Shown here: positions 40,496 to 48,877 of the stretch, one piece after another
How positions within the stretch are numbered: position 1 is the first letter of the stretch
Layout of the letters: the number at the start of each line of letters is the position of its first letter
Origin: Sphingosinicella sp942492965
GTDB taxonomy: Bacteria; Pseudomonadota; Alphaproteobacteria; Sphingomonadales; Sphingomonadaceae
Direction: 5' to 3'
DNA length: 64,000 bases
NCBI GenBank assembly: GCA_942492965.1
Contig: OW818656.1
Location: 4,216,001 to 4,280,000, forward strand
The notes under the pieces: model-generated
What the model was told of the DNA's origin: nothing
The model's input: only the letters and a program-made list of their open reading frames with translations
Databases searched by the model: none
Translations under genes and position numbers: made by a program

Positions 40496-40855
40496 TCAGC
40501 CCTTTGGCGGCCAGCGCACCTCGATCTCAAGGCTCGCCGGACGCCGTGCAGGCGGCGGCGGTAGCTGGCCGACCTTGAAGAACAGGTCGTCGGTGGAGCG
40601 TGTGAGGATCGGCTCTGCGCACGGTTTCACGATGTCGTAGCGCGTGATGAGGCCGTTGCCGTCCACGGCAACCCGCACCCGCGCCACGCAGGTCGCACGC
40701 CGCACCACCGCCGAGCGCGGCATCGCCTGCGCCGCCCGCACCGCCCCGGAGGCCGCCTCGGGCCACGTTGTCGCAGCCGCCGCCGGCGCCGCGCTGGCCA
40801 AAACCAGAAGAACCATGAACACACGCACGCACGCTGCTCCCCGCAAGATGAACAT
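40496..40855 (-). CDS. Small exported protein, TonB-C-like
   Basis: 119 residues. Signal peptide VRVFMVLLVLASAAPAAA, then a domain with two cysteines (ATCVARVRVAVDGNGLITRY, VKPCAEPIL) that resembles the beta-alpha-beta core of TonB C-terminal domains, ending SLEIEVRWPPKG. It lacks a membrane anchor and proline spacer, so it is not a TonB. The function is unknown. Confidence 0.65.
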   Translation of the reverse strand: MFILRGAACVRVFMVLLVLASAAPAAAATTWPEAASGAVRAAQAMPRSAVVRRATCVARVRVAVDGNGLITRYDIVKPCAEPILTRSTDDLFFKVGQLPPPPARRPASLEIEVRWPPKG

Positions 40856-40951
40856 GCGCCCGCATTGCCGTCCAATGGTTTCCGGTTTCGGAAAAGCGCC
40901 CGTGAATTTTTCGTGACAGCGCCTCAACGATCAGCCCCGTGTGGGCGTGTC

Positions 40952-41950
40952 TCAGTGCCCGTCGGCGGGCCAGTCCGGCTCGGGCTCCCCTCTGGTCTTC
41001 CAAAGCGAATAAGCGATCCCGGCTGCGATCAGCGCGAAGGTGACGCCAAGGCTGAGCACAGGCGGAAACTTGTCGTCGCCGAGCAGGAAGTCCGCGACGA
41101 ATATTTTCGCCCCTATGAAGATGAGAACGGCGGCCAGCGCGTATTTCAGATAATGGAAGCGATGCACCATTGCGGCGAGCGCGAAGTAGAGTGCCCGCAG
41201 GCCGAGGATGGCCATAATGTTCGACGTATAAACGATGAAGGTGTCGGTCGTGATCGCGAAGATCGCCGGCACGCTGTCGACCGCGAACACCAGATCGGCA
41301 AGATTGATGACGACGAGTGCCAGAAACAGAGGCGTCGCTGCCGTCACCACCTTCCCGGTACGGGCGTCGGGCACTTTCACGAAGAAATGCTGATCGTGCA
41401 GCTCCGGTGTCACGCGCATATGGCGTGAAATGAATTTCACGGCGGGGTTGCGCGCGACATCCATGGGCTCGTCACCGGCGAAGAACATCTTGATGCCAGT
41501 GAAGATCAGGAACGCCGCGAACAGGTAGAGCACCCAATAGGCCTCGTTCACCAGCGCCGCGCCGCCCGCGATCATCAGGCCGCGCAGCACGATCACGGCG
41601 ATGATACCCCACAGAAGCGCCCGGTACTGATATTTGGGCGGGATCGCGAAATAGGTGAAGATCAGGCTGATGACGAAGACGTTGTCGATCGACAGCGCCT
41701 TTTCGATGAAGAAGCCCGTATAATATTGCATCCCGGACTCAGGCCCGCGCGCGTACCAGACCCACGCCCCGAACAGCAGCGCGATGCCGATGTAGAACGC
41801 GGAAAGCTTCAGACTCTCGCCGATGCCCATCTCGCGGTCTTCCTTGTGAAGCACGCCGAGGTCGAACGCCGTAAGCGCGATGACGAGCAGCAGGAAGGAC
41901 AGCCAGAACCAGGCCGGGGTTCCCAGCCAATCAGCAAACAGAAATTCCAT
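40952..41950 (-). CDS. TerC-family membrane protein (Alx-like)
   Basis: 332 residues with about nine membrane helices. TerC motifs: FDLGVLHKEDREM, ESGMQYYTGFFIEKALSIDN (metal-site residues in the D-N-FV region), GAALVNEAYWVLY and NLADLVFAVDSVPAIFAIT. Members are linked to manganese export and tellurite resistance. Translation is coupled to a 19-codon leader ORF through TGATG, and a perfect palindrome lies about 140 bases upstream. Confidence 0.93.
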   Translation of the reverse strand: MEFLFADWLGTPAWFWLSFLLLVIALTAFDLGVLHKEDREMGIGESLKLSAFYIGIALLFGAWVWYARGPESGMQYYTGFFIEKALSIDNVFVISLIFTYFAIPPKYQYRALLWGIIAVIVLRGLMIAGGAALVNEAYWVLYLFAAFLIFTGIKMFFAGDEPMDVARNPAVKFISRHMRVTPELHDQHFFVKVPDARTGKVVTAATPLFLALVVINLADLVFAVDSVPAIFAITTDTFIVYTSNIMAILGLRALYFALAAMVHRFHYLKYALAAVLIFIGAKIFVADFLLGDDKFPPVLSLGVTFALIAAGIAYSLWKTRGEPEPDWPADGH

Positions 41951-42009
41951 CAGCGCACCCCTGCGAAATCGGGGGCGGATCGCCGGGAGCGGGATCGGGT
42001 GTGCAGCAT
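41950..42009 (-). CDS. 19-codon leader ORF of terC
   Basis: ATG at 42009 follows AGAGGAGATAGACGA, a better ribosome site than terC itself has, and encodes MLHTRSRSRRSAPDFAGVR before a TGA that shares its A with the terC ATG. Basic (six arginines in the first fifteen residues). It probably couples or regulates terC translation; the peptide itself may have no function. Confidence 0.5.
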   Translation of the reverse strand: MLHTRSRSRRSAPDFAGVR

Positions 42010-42090
42010 TCGTCTATCTCCTCTTGTGGACCGCATGGTCGCCGGAGGATCCGCGCTTTCAGGGAACAGACGTAAGCCGCCGGGCCGCAA

Positions 42091-42109
42091 GCATCGGATC
42101 ATCCGATGC
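42091..42109. promoter_or_regulatory. Perfect 9-bp palindrome upstream of terC
   Basis: GCATCGGAT-C-ATCCGATGC is a perfect inverted repeat with one central base. It may be an operator or an RNA hairpin in the terC leader. I looked for and did not find the conserved segments of the yybP-ykoY manganese riboswitch. Confidence 0.5.
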
Positions 42110-42221
42110 GGTCCGACATCACGAGCAGCATCTCGCCAGAGGGGCCCGGGCCGCGCCCTGTTAATGGGAATGCCCCGTGCGGCTGTCAATGGGTGGCTGG
42201 AAAGGTCGCTGCGAAGTCAGT

Positions 42222-42968
42222 TCACAGCGAATATCCCCCGTCGCTCTGCAGCAGCGCGCCCGTGATCGTCGCCGCTGCATCCGAAAGCAGGAATGCGATC
42301 TCGTCCGCGGTTGCGAAACGCCCCAGCGGTGTCGCGGCGGAGGCCATCGCCTGCAGCGCCGCCTCGCGGCTGCCGAGGTCGCGGACCATGTCGTCGAAGA
42401 ACCCCATGCCGTTCCAGATCGGCGTATCGACACCGCCCGGCAGGATCGCGTTCACGCGGAGGCCGCGCGCCGCGCCTTCCTTTGCGGCGACTTTTGCGAG
42501 GTGGGCGGCAGCGGCCTTGGAAGCGCCGTAGGCGGCGACACCGGCCTCGGCCTTGATCCCGGAGATCGAGGAAACGACCACGATCGCCCCCGCCCCTGTT
42601 ATCAGCCGCATCGCCGCGCGCAGCGTCAGGAACGCGCCGTCGAGGTTGACCGAAAGCACGCGGCGCCATTCGTCGAACGACAGGTCGGCGATCGACCCGG
42701 CGCCCGAGACGCCGGCGTTGACGACGGCGAGGTCGAGACGACCGAAGCGCTGTGTGATGGCGCGTTCGGCCTCCTCCCACGTGGCTGGGTCGGCCACATT
42801 GCCGGTGAGTTGCAGGACGTCTGCATCGGGAAGCGTCGGCGCGGCGCTGCTTAAATCCATCAGCGCGAAACGCCGAACGCCTTCGGCATAAAGGCGCTCG
42901 GCCGTCGCCTTGCCGATGCCGGAGGCGGCGCCGGTGATGAGGGCCGAGACGCCTGCGGGGAAGCTCAC
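42222..42968 (-). CDS. Short-chain dehydrogenase/reductase
   Basis: 248 residues, GTG start overlapping the upstream stop (GTGA). Classical SDR: cofactor motif ITGAASGIGKA, NAGVSG, catalytic S-Y-K in SSISGIKAEAGVAAYGASKAA and C-terminal LLQSDGGYSL. The acidic residue after strand 2 (LMDLSS) suggests NAD. Translationally coupled to 3-hydroxybutyrate dehydrogenase, so a role in hydroxyacyl or short-chain acid metabolism is plausible. Confidence 0.9.
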   Translation of the reverse strand: MSFPAGVSALITGAASGIGKATAERLYAEGVRRFALMDLSSAAPTLPDADVLQLTGNVADPATWEEAERAITQRFGRLDLAVVNAGVSGAGSIADLSFDEWRRVLSVNLDGAFLTLRAAMRLITGAGAIVVVSSISGIKAEAGVAAYGASKAAAAHLAKVAAKEGAARGLRVNAILPGGVDTPIWNGMGFFDDMVRDLGSREAALQAMASAATPLGRFATADEIAFLLSDAAATITGALLQSDGGYSL

Positions 42969-43759
42969 CGCGCCGTCCAGCCGCCGTCGATCGAGAGGAT
43001 GTCGCCGGTGAACGAGCGCCCGGTCTCGCCCGCCAGGAACACCGCGAAATCGGCGACTTCCTCCGGCTCGATGAAGCGCTTGTTCGGCTGCGCGGCGAGG
43101 ATGACGTTCCGCACGACCTCCTCCTCCGACATGTTGTGTACCTTCGCCTGATCGGCCACCTGCCCCGCGACAAGCGGCGTGCGGACGTAGCCGGGGCAGA
43201 TCGCGTTCACGGTGATGCCGGTTTCGGCGAGTTCCAGCGCCGCCGTCTTGGTGAGCCCGACGATGCCATGCTTCGCCGACACATACGCCGCCTTGAACGG
43301 CGAGGCGACGAGGCCGTGCGCCGACGCGATGTTGATGATGCGGCCCCAGTTCTTCGCCTTCATCGCAGGGAGCGCCGCCTGCGTCGTGTAGAAAGCAGCG
43401 GAAAGGTTGATCGCGATGATCGCTTCCCACTTCGCCGGGGGAAACTCGTCGACGGGCGCGACGTACTGGATACCGGCGTTGTTCACGAGAATGTCGACCC
43501 CGCCGAGCGCCACCGCGCAGTCGGACACGAGCTTCGAGGCTTCGGCGCCCTTGGAAAGGTCAGCGGGCAGGAACGCGCAGCGCACGCCGAAGTCCGCCTC
43601 GATCGCGGCGCGTTCACGTTCGATCGCGTCGGCGTCGCCGAAGCCGTTGATGCCGATGTTCGCACCCGCAGCGGCCATGCCGCGTGCGACCGAAAGCCCG
43701 ATCCCGCTCGTGGAGCCGGTGACGAGGGCAACCCGGCCCTCAAGCGTTCTGGCGGTCAT
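42965..43759 (-). CDS. bdhA: 3-hydroxybutyrate dehydrogenase
   Basis: 264 residues, SDR family. Diagnostic pattern: VTGSTSGIGLSVARGMAAAG, NGFGD, NNAGIQYVAPVDEFP (HBDH-type substrate loop), SAHGLVASPFKAAYVSAKHG with S-Y-K, and GYVRTPLVAGQVADQAK. It oxidises 3-hydroxybutyrate to acetoacetate in PHB use. Divergent from the PHB depolymerase 166 bases away, which supports the assignment. Confidence 0.95.
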   Translation of the reverse strand: MTARTLEGRVALVTGSTSGIGLSVARGMAAAGANIGINGFGDADAIERERAAIEADFGVRCAFLPADLSKGAEASKLVSDCAVALGGVDILVNNAGIQYVAPVDEFPPAKWEAIIAINLSAAFYTTQAALPAMKAKNWGRIINIASAHGLVASPFKAAYVSAKHGIVGLTKTAALELAETGITVNAICPGYVRTPLVAGQVADQAKVHNMSEEEVVRNVILAAQPNKRFIEPEEVADFAVFLAGETGRSFTGDILSIDGGWTAR

Positions 43760-43925
43760 GGTGTTCTCCTTTGCAGCATTTACGAAGCGCTTGCGGCGCC
43801 GTCGTTAACGGCGCGCTCATTGTGCAATGCAATAATCGATGGACTCGCGATTTGCACGGGTTAAGCTGAACGGGAAACGACCGGTATTCGATGCAAATGT
43901 CGGCTTTCCGAGCGGGGTATTGTGA

Positions 43926-45146
43926 ATGATTTATCATAGCTACGAGCTGCACCGTTCCATGATGGCCGGGGCGAGCGCCTTCGCCAGCATGGGCGCCAAC
44001 TGGCTCGCGCATCCATCGAATCCGCTGGCCTATATCGGCATGAGCCCGGTCATCGCCTCGGCGCTAGACGTGTTCGCCCATGCCTCCGCCCCCCGCGGGA
44101 AGCCGGAATTCGGCATTCCCAGCGTCAAGATCGGCGATGCTGAGGTCGCCGTGCATGAAGAGATCAGCTTCCGGCTACCGTTCGGGCAGCTCAAGCATTT
44201 CGTGAAGCAGAACGGCGTGGCGGCGGGCCCGAAGCTGCTCATCGTCGCGCCGATGTCCGGCCACTATGCGACGCTGCTCCGCGGCACGGTGGAGCGCATG
44301 ATCCCCGGCCATGATGTCTACATCACCGACTGGCGCGACGCGAAGCTCGTCCCCCTCGATGAAGGCCGCTTCGACCTCGACGACTACGTCGACTACATTG
44401 TCGCGTTCCTCAACCACATCGGCCCCGGCGCGCACATGATCGCGGTCTGCCAGCCCTCGGTGCCCGCCTATGCGGCGGCGGCGCTGATGTCCGCGAAGAA
44501 GCACAAGGCGCGCCCGCGCTCGCTCACGATGATGGGCGGACCGATCGACACGCGCGAAGCACCGACGGAGGTCAACACGCTCGCCACCGGCCGCGGCCAC
44601 AGCTGGTTCGAACACAACGCCATCACCACCGTGCCGCCGATCTACGCGGGCGCCGGGCGCCGCGTCTATCCGGGCTTCCTGCAGCTTGCGGGCTTCATGT
44701 CGATGAACCTCGGCAACCACATGATGAGCCACTGGGAGATGTTCCGGCATCTTGTCGAAGGCGACGGCGAAAGCGCTGATTCGACCAAGGCCTTCTACGA
44801 CGAGTACCGCGCCGTCTGCGACATGACCGCGGAGTTCTACCTGCAAACGGTGGATGCCGTCTTCCAGCGCCATCTGCTGCCGAAGGGCGAGTTTCTGCAC
44901 CGCGGCACGAAGATCGATCCCGGTGCCATCACCGACGTGGCGCTGCTGGCGGTGGAAGGCGAACGCGACGACATCTCCGGCGTCGGCCAGACGAAGGCGG
45001 CGCTGACGCTCGCGACCGCGCTTCCCGCCACGAAGAAGGAATATCTGCTCGCGAAGGAGGTCGGCCACTACGGCATCTTCAATGGTCGCCGCTGGCGTGA
45101 GAAGATCGCACCCGTCGTCGAGGACTTCATCGCGAAGCACGACTGA
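43926..45146 (+). CDS. phaZ: Intracellular polyhydroxyalkanoate depolymerase
   Basis: 406 residues of the PhaZ1-like intracellular family. Opening YHSYELHRSMMAGASAFA, GHDVYITDWRDAKLVP, and the catalytic cysteine C175 in MIAVCQPSVPAYAAAALMS in place of the usual serine; C-terminal VEGERDDISGVGQT and GHYGIFNGRRWREKI with Asp and His. Hydrolyses native PHB granules to 3-hydroxybutyrate for the divergent dehydrogenase. Confidence 0.96.
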   Translation: MIYHSYELHRSMMAGASAFASMGANWLAHPSNPLAYIGMSPVIASALDVFAHASAPRGKPEFGIPSVKIGDAEVAVHEEISFRLPFGQLKHFVKQNGVAAGPKLLIVAPMSGHYATLLRGTVERMIPGHDVYITDWRDAKLVPLDEGRFDLDDYVDYIVAFLNHIGPGAHMIAVCQPSVPAYAAAALMSAKKHKARPRSLTMMGGPIDTREAPTEVNTLATGRGHSWFEHNAITTVPPIYAGAGRRVYPGFLQLAGFMSMNLGNHMMSHWEMFRHLVEGDGESADSTKAFYDEYRAVCDMTAEFYLQTVDAVFQRHLLPKGEFLHRGTKIDPGAITDVALLAVEGERDDISGVGQTKAALTLATALPATKKEYLLAKEVGHYGIFNGRRWREKIAPVVEDFIAKHD

Positions 45147-45179
45147 CCCACCCGGCGCTTCCATCGAACAGACAAAAAA

Positions 45180-45212
45180 GGGGCGGACCCGAAAGTCCGC
45201 CCCTCTTCTTTT
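45180..45212. terminator. Bidirectional terminator between phaZ and the exbD operon
   Basis: GGGGCGGAC and GTCCGCCCC form a perfect 9-bp stem around CCGAAA, with six A residues before it and TCTTCTTTT after it. It can end phaZ rightward and the tonB-exbBDD operon leftward. Confidence 0.9.
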
Positions 45213-45229
45213 GGATCGAGGACTTCGCC

Positions 45230-45655
45230 TTAGTTGGCGTAGGCCTCGTTACCGACGAAACCGATCTTCGTGACACCGGACATCTGCGCCTGCGCCATGA
45301 CGTTGTTCACAACGTCGTAGCGCGACAACGCGTCGGGCTTCAGATGGATTTCGGGCTGAGGCTCCATGCGCGCCGCGTCGTTGAAATACGAGCGCAGCGT
45401 CGCAGGGTCCACTTCCTGATCGTTCCAGTAGATCGTGTTCAGGAAGTCGATGCTCACGCGGTTGATCACGGGATCCACCTGAGAGTTCTGCGGCTGGTTC
45501 TGGTTCGACGGAAGGTCGAGCTTCACCGCGTGCGTCTGGATCGGAATCGTGATGATGAACATGATGAGGAGCACCAGCATCACGTCGATCAGCGGCGTGG
45601 TGTTGATGTCCACCATTTCGCCGCCTTCGGCTCCGCCTCCTACGTTCATTGCCAT
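45230..45655 (-). CDS. exbD: ExbD/TolR-family protein (second copy)
   Basis: 141 residues. Cytoplasmic start with EMVDINTTPLIDVMLVLLIM, whose aspartate is the proton-carrying residue, one membrane helix, and a periplasmic domain ending NNVMAQAQMSGVTKIGFVG. Partner of ExbB in TonB energisation. Thirteen bases downstream of the other exbD; the two differ substantially (this one has a SNQNQPQNSQ linker), so they may form a mixed dimer. Confidence 0.93.
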   Translation of the reverse strand: MAMNVGGGAEGGEMVDINTTPLIDVMLVLLIMFIITIPIQTHAVKLDLPSNQNQPQNSQVDPVINRVSIDFLNTIYWNDQEVDPATLRSYFNDAARMEPQPEIHLKPDALSRYDVVNNVMAQAQMSGVTKIGFVGNEAYAN

Positions 45656-45668
45656 AGTTTTGGTTTCC

Positions 45669-46136
45669 TTAGCGGCTGACAGAACCGGCGGGCGGTTCCG
45701 AAATGAAGCCCACCTTCACGAAACCGGCGCGCTGCATCGTGAAGATGACGCCGCCGATGTTGCTGAACTCCGTGCCCGCGTCGCCGCGGATATGGACTTC
45801 AGGCAGTTCGATCGGTGTGCCTGCAGCTTCCTGACGCTCGATTTCCTTCTTCAAGTGCGTAACCGCCTTGTCGAAGAGCTCCTGCTTGCTGTCGAGACGC
45901 TGAACACCCCAGAAGATGTCGCCGGAATTGTTGACAGCAATGAGGACGTTTTCCGGCTTCGTCGTCGTCGGCATACTGCTCACTTTGGGAAGTTCGAGCG
46001 GTACGGTCTGAATGACCACGGGAACGGTGATGAGGAAGATGATCAGCATAACCAGCATGACGTCCACCAGGGGCGTCGTGTTGATGTCCGCCATCGGCGC
46101 GTCATCGTCGTCCGAGGGTCCTACTTGCATCGCCAT
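45669..46136 (-). CDS. exbD: ExbD/TolR-family protein (first copy)
   Basis: 155 residues. DINTTPLVDVMLVMLIIFLI membrane helix with the conserved aspartate, and a periplasmic domain ending IGGVIFTMQRAGFVKVGFIS. The N-terminal DDDDAPM stretch is acidic. Separated from exbB by 77 bases containing a strong hairpin. Confidence 0.93.
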   Translation of the reverse strand: MAMQVGPSDDDDAPMADINTTPLVDVMLVMLIIFLITVPVVIQTVPLELPKVSSMPTTTKPENVLIAVNNSGDIFWGVQRLDSKQELFDKAVTHLKKEIERQEAAGTPIELPEVHIRGDAGTEFSNIGGVIFTMQRAGFVKVGFISEPPAGSVSR

Positions 46137-46172
46137 GTCTAGCGATCCTTCCTGATATCAAACAAAACGGGA

Positions 46173-46204
46173 GGGGGCGCTCCGGACCAGCCGGAGACGC
46201 CCCC
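46173..46204 (-). terminator. Intra-operon hairpin between exbB and exbD
   Basis: GGGGGCG-CTCCGG pairs with CCGGAG-A-CGCCCCC around ACCAG, 13 bp with one bulged base. On the minus strand it is followed by TCCCGTTTTGTTTG. It may reduce read-through from tonB-exbB to exbD-exbD, or protect the upstream mRNA. Confidence 0.65.
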
Positions 46205-46213
46205 TTCGTGCGA

Positions 46214-47008
46214 TCAGGCCTTCGGCGCCGCTGCCGGGGTCACGCCTGTGCGTGCCACGCGCGAACCCGACATCATGTAGCCATGCACGTCGGCCGAGAA
46301 GTTGTTCAGGCGGTCCTGAACGTCCTTGTTGCGACGGATCAGCCAGTTGTAGCCGAGCACGGCCGGAACGGCCACGGCGAGACCGAGCGCGGTCATGATG
46401 AGCGCCTCACCGACCGGACCCGCGACCTTGTCGATCGAGGCCTGACCGGCGACGCCGATGTTGATGAGCGCGCGATAGATACCGACGACGGTACCGAACA
46501 GACCGACGAACGGCGAGGTCGAACCCACCGACGCGAGCCAGGCAAGACCGCTCTGCAGACGGCCGTTGATCGCGTGCGTCGAACGCGCCATCGACATCGT
46601 CACCCACTCGTTCTTGTCGATGCTGTCGGTGAGACGGCCTTCATGATGATCGGCGGCGCGCAGGCCGTCGTCGACGATCTGGCGGAAAGCCGAGTTCTTG
46701 TCGAGCTTGGCTGCGCCGTCCTTCAGGCTCGGCGCCGACCAGAACTTCTTGTCCAGCTCCTTGGCTTCGATGAGCAGCTTCCGCTGGTCCCACCATTTCG
46801 TGAAGATGACGTACCAGGAGGTCAGCGACATCAGCACGAGAATGGCGAACGTGCCCTGGGCGATCGGACCGCCCTGCTCGAGCGCGGCGCGAAGGCCGTA
46901 CGGGTTTTCGGTGGCGATCTCTTCCGCCGCGAACGCCGGAGCCGAAACCATCAGCGTGCCGAGCGCAACACTCGCCGCAAGGCCGGCGCGCGAAACAAAA
47001 TTCTTCAT
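46214..47008 (-). CDS. exbB: ExbB/TolQ-type proton channel protein
   Basis: 264 residues with a signal-like N-terminus ending SAPAFAAEE, three membrane helices (QGTFAILVLMSLTSWYVIF; the GLFGTVVGIYRAL and AVAVPAVLGYNWLI pair) and the MotA/TolQ/ExbB pattern VGSTSPFVGLFGTVVGI. Forms the pentamer around ExbD. Start ATG at 47008, 89 bases after the tonB stop. Confidence 0.94.
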   Translation of the reverse strand: MKNFVSRAGLAASVALGTLMVSAPAFAAEEIATENPYGLRAALEQGGPIAQGTFAILVLMSLTSWYVIFTKWWDQRKLLIEAKELDKKFWSAPSLKDGAAKLDKNSAFRQIVDDGLRAADHHEGRLTDSIDKNEWVTMSMARSTHAINGRLQSGLAWLASVGSTSPFVGLFGTVVGIYRALINIGVAGQASIDKVAGPVGEALIMTALGLAVAVPAVLGYNWLIRRNKDVQDRLNNFSADVHGYMMSGSRVARTGVTPAAAPKA

Positions 47009-47096
47009 GTGTAGTCCCCTAGACTGAATATCAATGTTGGTTTGAAAACGGATAAGGCCGCAGACCGGTCTTGCCCGGCCCACGGCGACATCCTGC

Positions 47097-47744
47097 TTAT
47101 TTCGGAATCTGCCAACGGAACGCCTGGCTGCGCGTCTCCTGAACCGGCTGGCCGTTCTGCTGCGCCGGATTGAACCGGAAGCGCCGCTCGATCAGGCTGC
47201 AGGTCTGGGTATCGAGACGACTGAAACCGCTCGACGTCTGAATCGAACAGCTGCCCTTCACGACCTTTCCATCCGTATCGATGGTATAGCGCGCGACCAC
47301 CGAGCCCTCTTCCTCTGCGCGGATCGAGGCTTGCGGATAGTCGTCAGCCGTGATGGTGGCGCCGAGACGCCCCCTCGGCTGTGCGCGCGTGGTCGGACCG
47401 GCAGGCGGTGCGGGCGGCGCAGGCGGTGCAACGCGAGGCGGATCCGGACGCGGTGTTTCGGTCTGGATCGTAATCGTTGGCTGCGGCGGTGCGATCGATT
47501 CGACGATCACTTCCGGTGGTGGAACATACGGCGGAATCTCTTCGAGTTCCGGCGGCGGAGGCGGCGGCTCTTCATCGACCGTAGGCTCCTCGACCTCGAA
47601 CGTCTCCATCGGACCCGTCACGACCTTAACCACACGCAGCGCAAGGCCGCTTATGAATGCGTAGCCGAGAAAGGCATGGAGTAGCGCAACGAGCGCCAAG
47701 GAGACCATGCGCTTCGAGCTTACGCCTTGATCTGCATATGCCAT
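47097..47744 (-). CDS. tonB: Energy transducer TonB (second locus)
   Basis: 215 residues. Short cytoplasmic end, membrane helix LALVALLHAFLGYAFISGL with the SxxxH-type histidine, proline/glutamate-rich spacer (VDEEPPPPPPELEEIPPYVP) and a C-terminal domain with two cysteines (GSCSIQTSSGFSRLDTQTCS) and RFRFNPAQQNGQPV. Likely the housekeeping transducer, since it is grouped with exbB and two exbD genes. Confidence 0.93.
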   Translation of the reverse strand: MAYADQGVSSKRMVSLALVALLHAFLGYAFISGLALRVVKVVTGPMETFEVEEPTVDEEPPPPPPELEEIPPYVPPPEVIVESIAPPQPTITIQTETPRPDPPRVAPPAPPAPPAGPTTRAQPRGRLGATITADDYPQASIRAEEEGSVVARYTIDTDGKVVKGSCSIQTSSGFSRLDTQTCSLIERRFRFNPAQQNGQPVQETRSQAFRWQIPK

Positions 47745-48058
47745 GGACGCGGGTTACTCCCTCTTAGCTGACCCTTAACCATCGATCCCATGGGAATCGA
47801 TCAGAAACCAGTTGCGGCTTAGACCGCAATCTTATCCCTTTTTGCAACGCTCATGAAGCGGTTGAAAACCGGCTCAAACCGTCCCTGAGCGACCTACTAG
47901 CTTGGGCGCCCTGCACCCGCAACTGCTTTGTGGCAGGGTTGTGGCGGGATTGGTCGCTCGCCCAATTCATGCCACGGTCATGTCAAACATGGCTCAAATG
48001 CGTTAAGCTGCCAGCAAATATGGATTTTGTTCGATTTCATAACAAAAGGGACGGCCTG
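47745..48058. other. Divergent intergenic region of tonB and the unknown exported protein
   Basis: 314 bases without a convincing gene. It contains the palindromic segment at 47781-47801 and must hold promoters in both directions. An open frame continues upstream of 48059 to 47930, but codon pattern and signal peptide position favour the later start. Confidence 0.45.
47781..47801. promoter_or_regulatory. Palindromic candidate operator before tonB
   Basis: ATCGAT flanks TCCCATGGGA on both sides (ATCGATCCCATGGGAATCGAT on the plus strand is 21 bases; arms ATCGAT at 47781-47786 and 47796-47801). The near-perfect dyad lies 37 bases upstream of the tonB start. Confidence 0.4.
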
Positions 48059-48877
48059 ATGCGCCTGTGGGCTTTTTTTGCGCTTCTTCTCTGCGGGGGG
48101 CTGATTCCGCTTACCGGCGTGTCAGCGAACCCGGGGCGGGCGGACCTTGTGGCACTGACCACCGAGGCGCCGATCATCGTCCGCGCGACGGTCGCAAAAG
48201 CCTCAAGAATCAGCGAAAAACTGTCTCCCGGCCTCGCGCCCGGCTTCCGCCGTTTCCTGATCACCGCCGAAATCAGCAACGTGCTGATTGCGCCGGGATT
48301 CGTTCCGAAAAATATCGAGTATCTCGTCGATATCGGTGCCGATCCGCGTGGAAAGTCTCCGAAACTCAAGGGGCTTCCCGTTCTTCTGTTCCTTGCGCCG
48401 GGGAGCCGCGAAGCGCAGTTCCAGCTCGTCCGCCCGTGGGCCCAGGTGGACTGGAACGCCGAGCGCGACGCCTATGTGCGCGCCCTCGCGGCCGAGGCAG
48501 TCACGGCGCCTGATATTCGCGACATGGAGATTTCCGGGCTCGGGCAGGCGTTCCACGTGCCCGGCAGCCTTCCGGGCGAATCCGAAAGCCAGATCTTCAT
48601 CCAGACGAAGGCGGGCGAGCCGATGTCGCTGGTCGTACTGTCACGCCCTGGCCAGCCGAAAATGTTCAGCGTGGCCACAGGCGACATCATCGACGATGCC
48701 GCCGCCGGCGTGAAGGACGGCAGCCTGCTCTGGTATCAGCTCGCCTGCGGCCTGCCCCGCAGCCTGCCCAATACGAGCACGACCACGCTCGATTCGGAAA
48801 CCGCCGCCGCCGCGAAAGCGGACTATCGTTTCGTGCTCGATTCGCTTGGCCCCTGCGACCGCGCCTATTCGGAATAG
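48059..48877 (+). CDS. Exported protein of unknown function
   Basis: 272 residues from ATG 48059 with signal peptide LWAFFALLLCGGLIPLTGVSA. Not recognised. Beta-rich body: LTTEAPIIVRATVAKASRIS, RFLITAEISNVLIAPGFVP and LKGLPVLLFLAPGSREAQF, reminiscent of small beta-barrel domains that follow a tissue-inhibitor-like fold. One conserved-looking cysteine pair (QLACGLPR, LGPCDR). Its 3' end overlaps that of the convergent folB by 13 bases. Confidence 0.6.
   Translation: MRLWAFFALLLCGGLIPLTGVSANPGRADLVALTTEAPIIVRATVAKASRISEKLSPGLAPGFRRFLITAEISNVLIAPGFVPKNIEYLVDIGADPRGKSPKLKGLPVLLFLAPGSREAQFQLVRPWAQVDWNAERDAYVRALAAEAVTAPDIRDMEISGLGQAFHVPGSLPGESESQIFIQTKAGEPMSLVVLSRPGQPKMFSVATGDIIDDAAAGVKDGSLLWYQLACGLPRSLPNTSTTTLDSETAAAAKADYRFVLDSLGPCDRAYSE

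Noticed and set aside
41951..42200. yybP-ykoY manganese riboswitch upstream of terC
   Set aside because: The conserved joining segments of this riboswitch are not recognisable, so only the palindrome and the leader ORF are reported.
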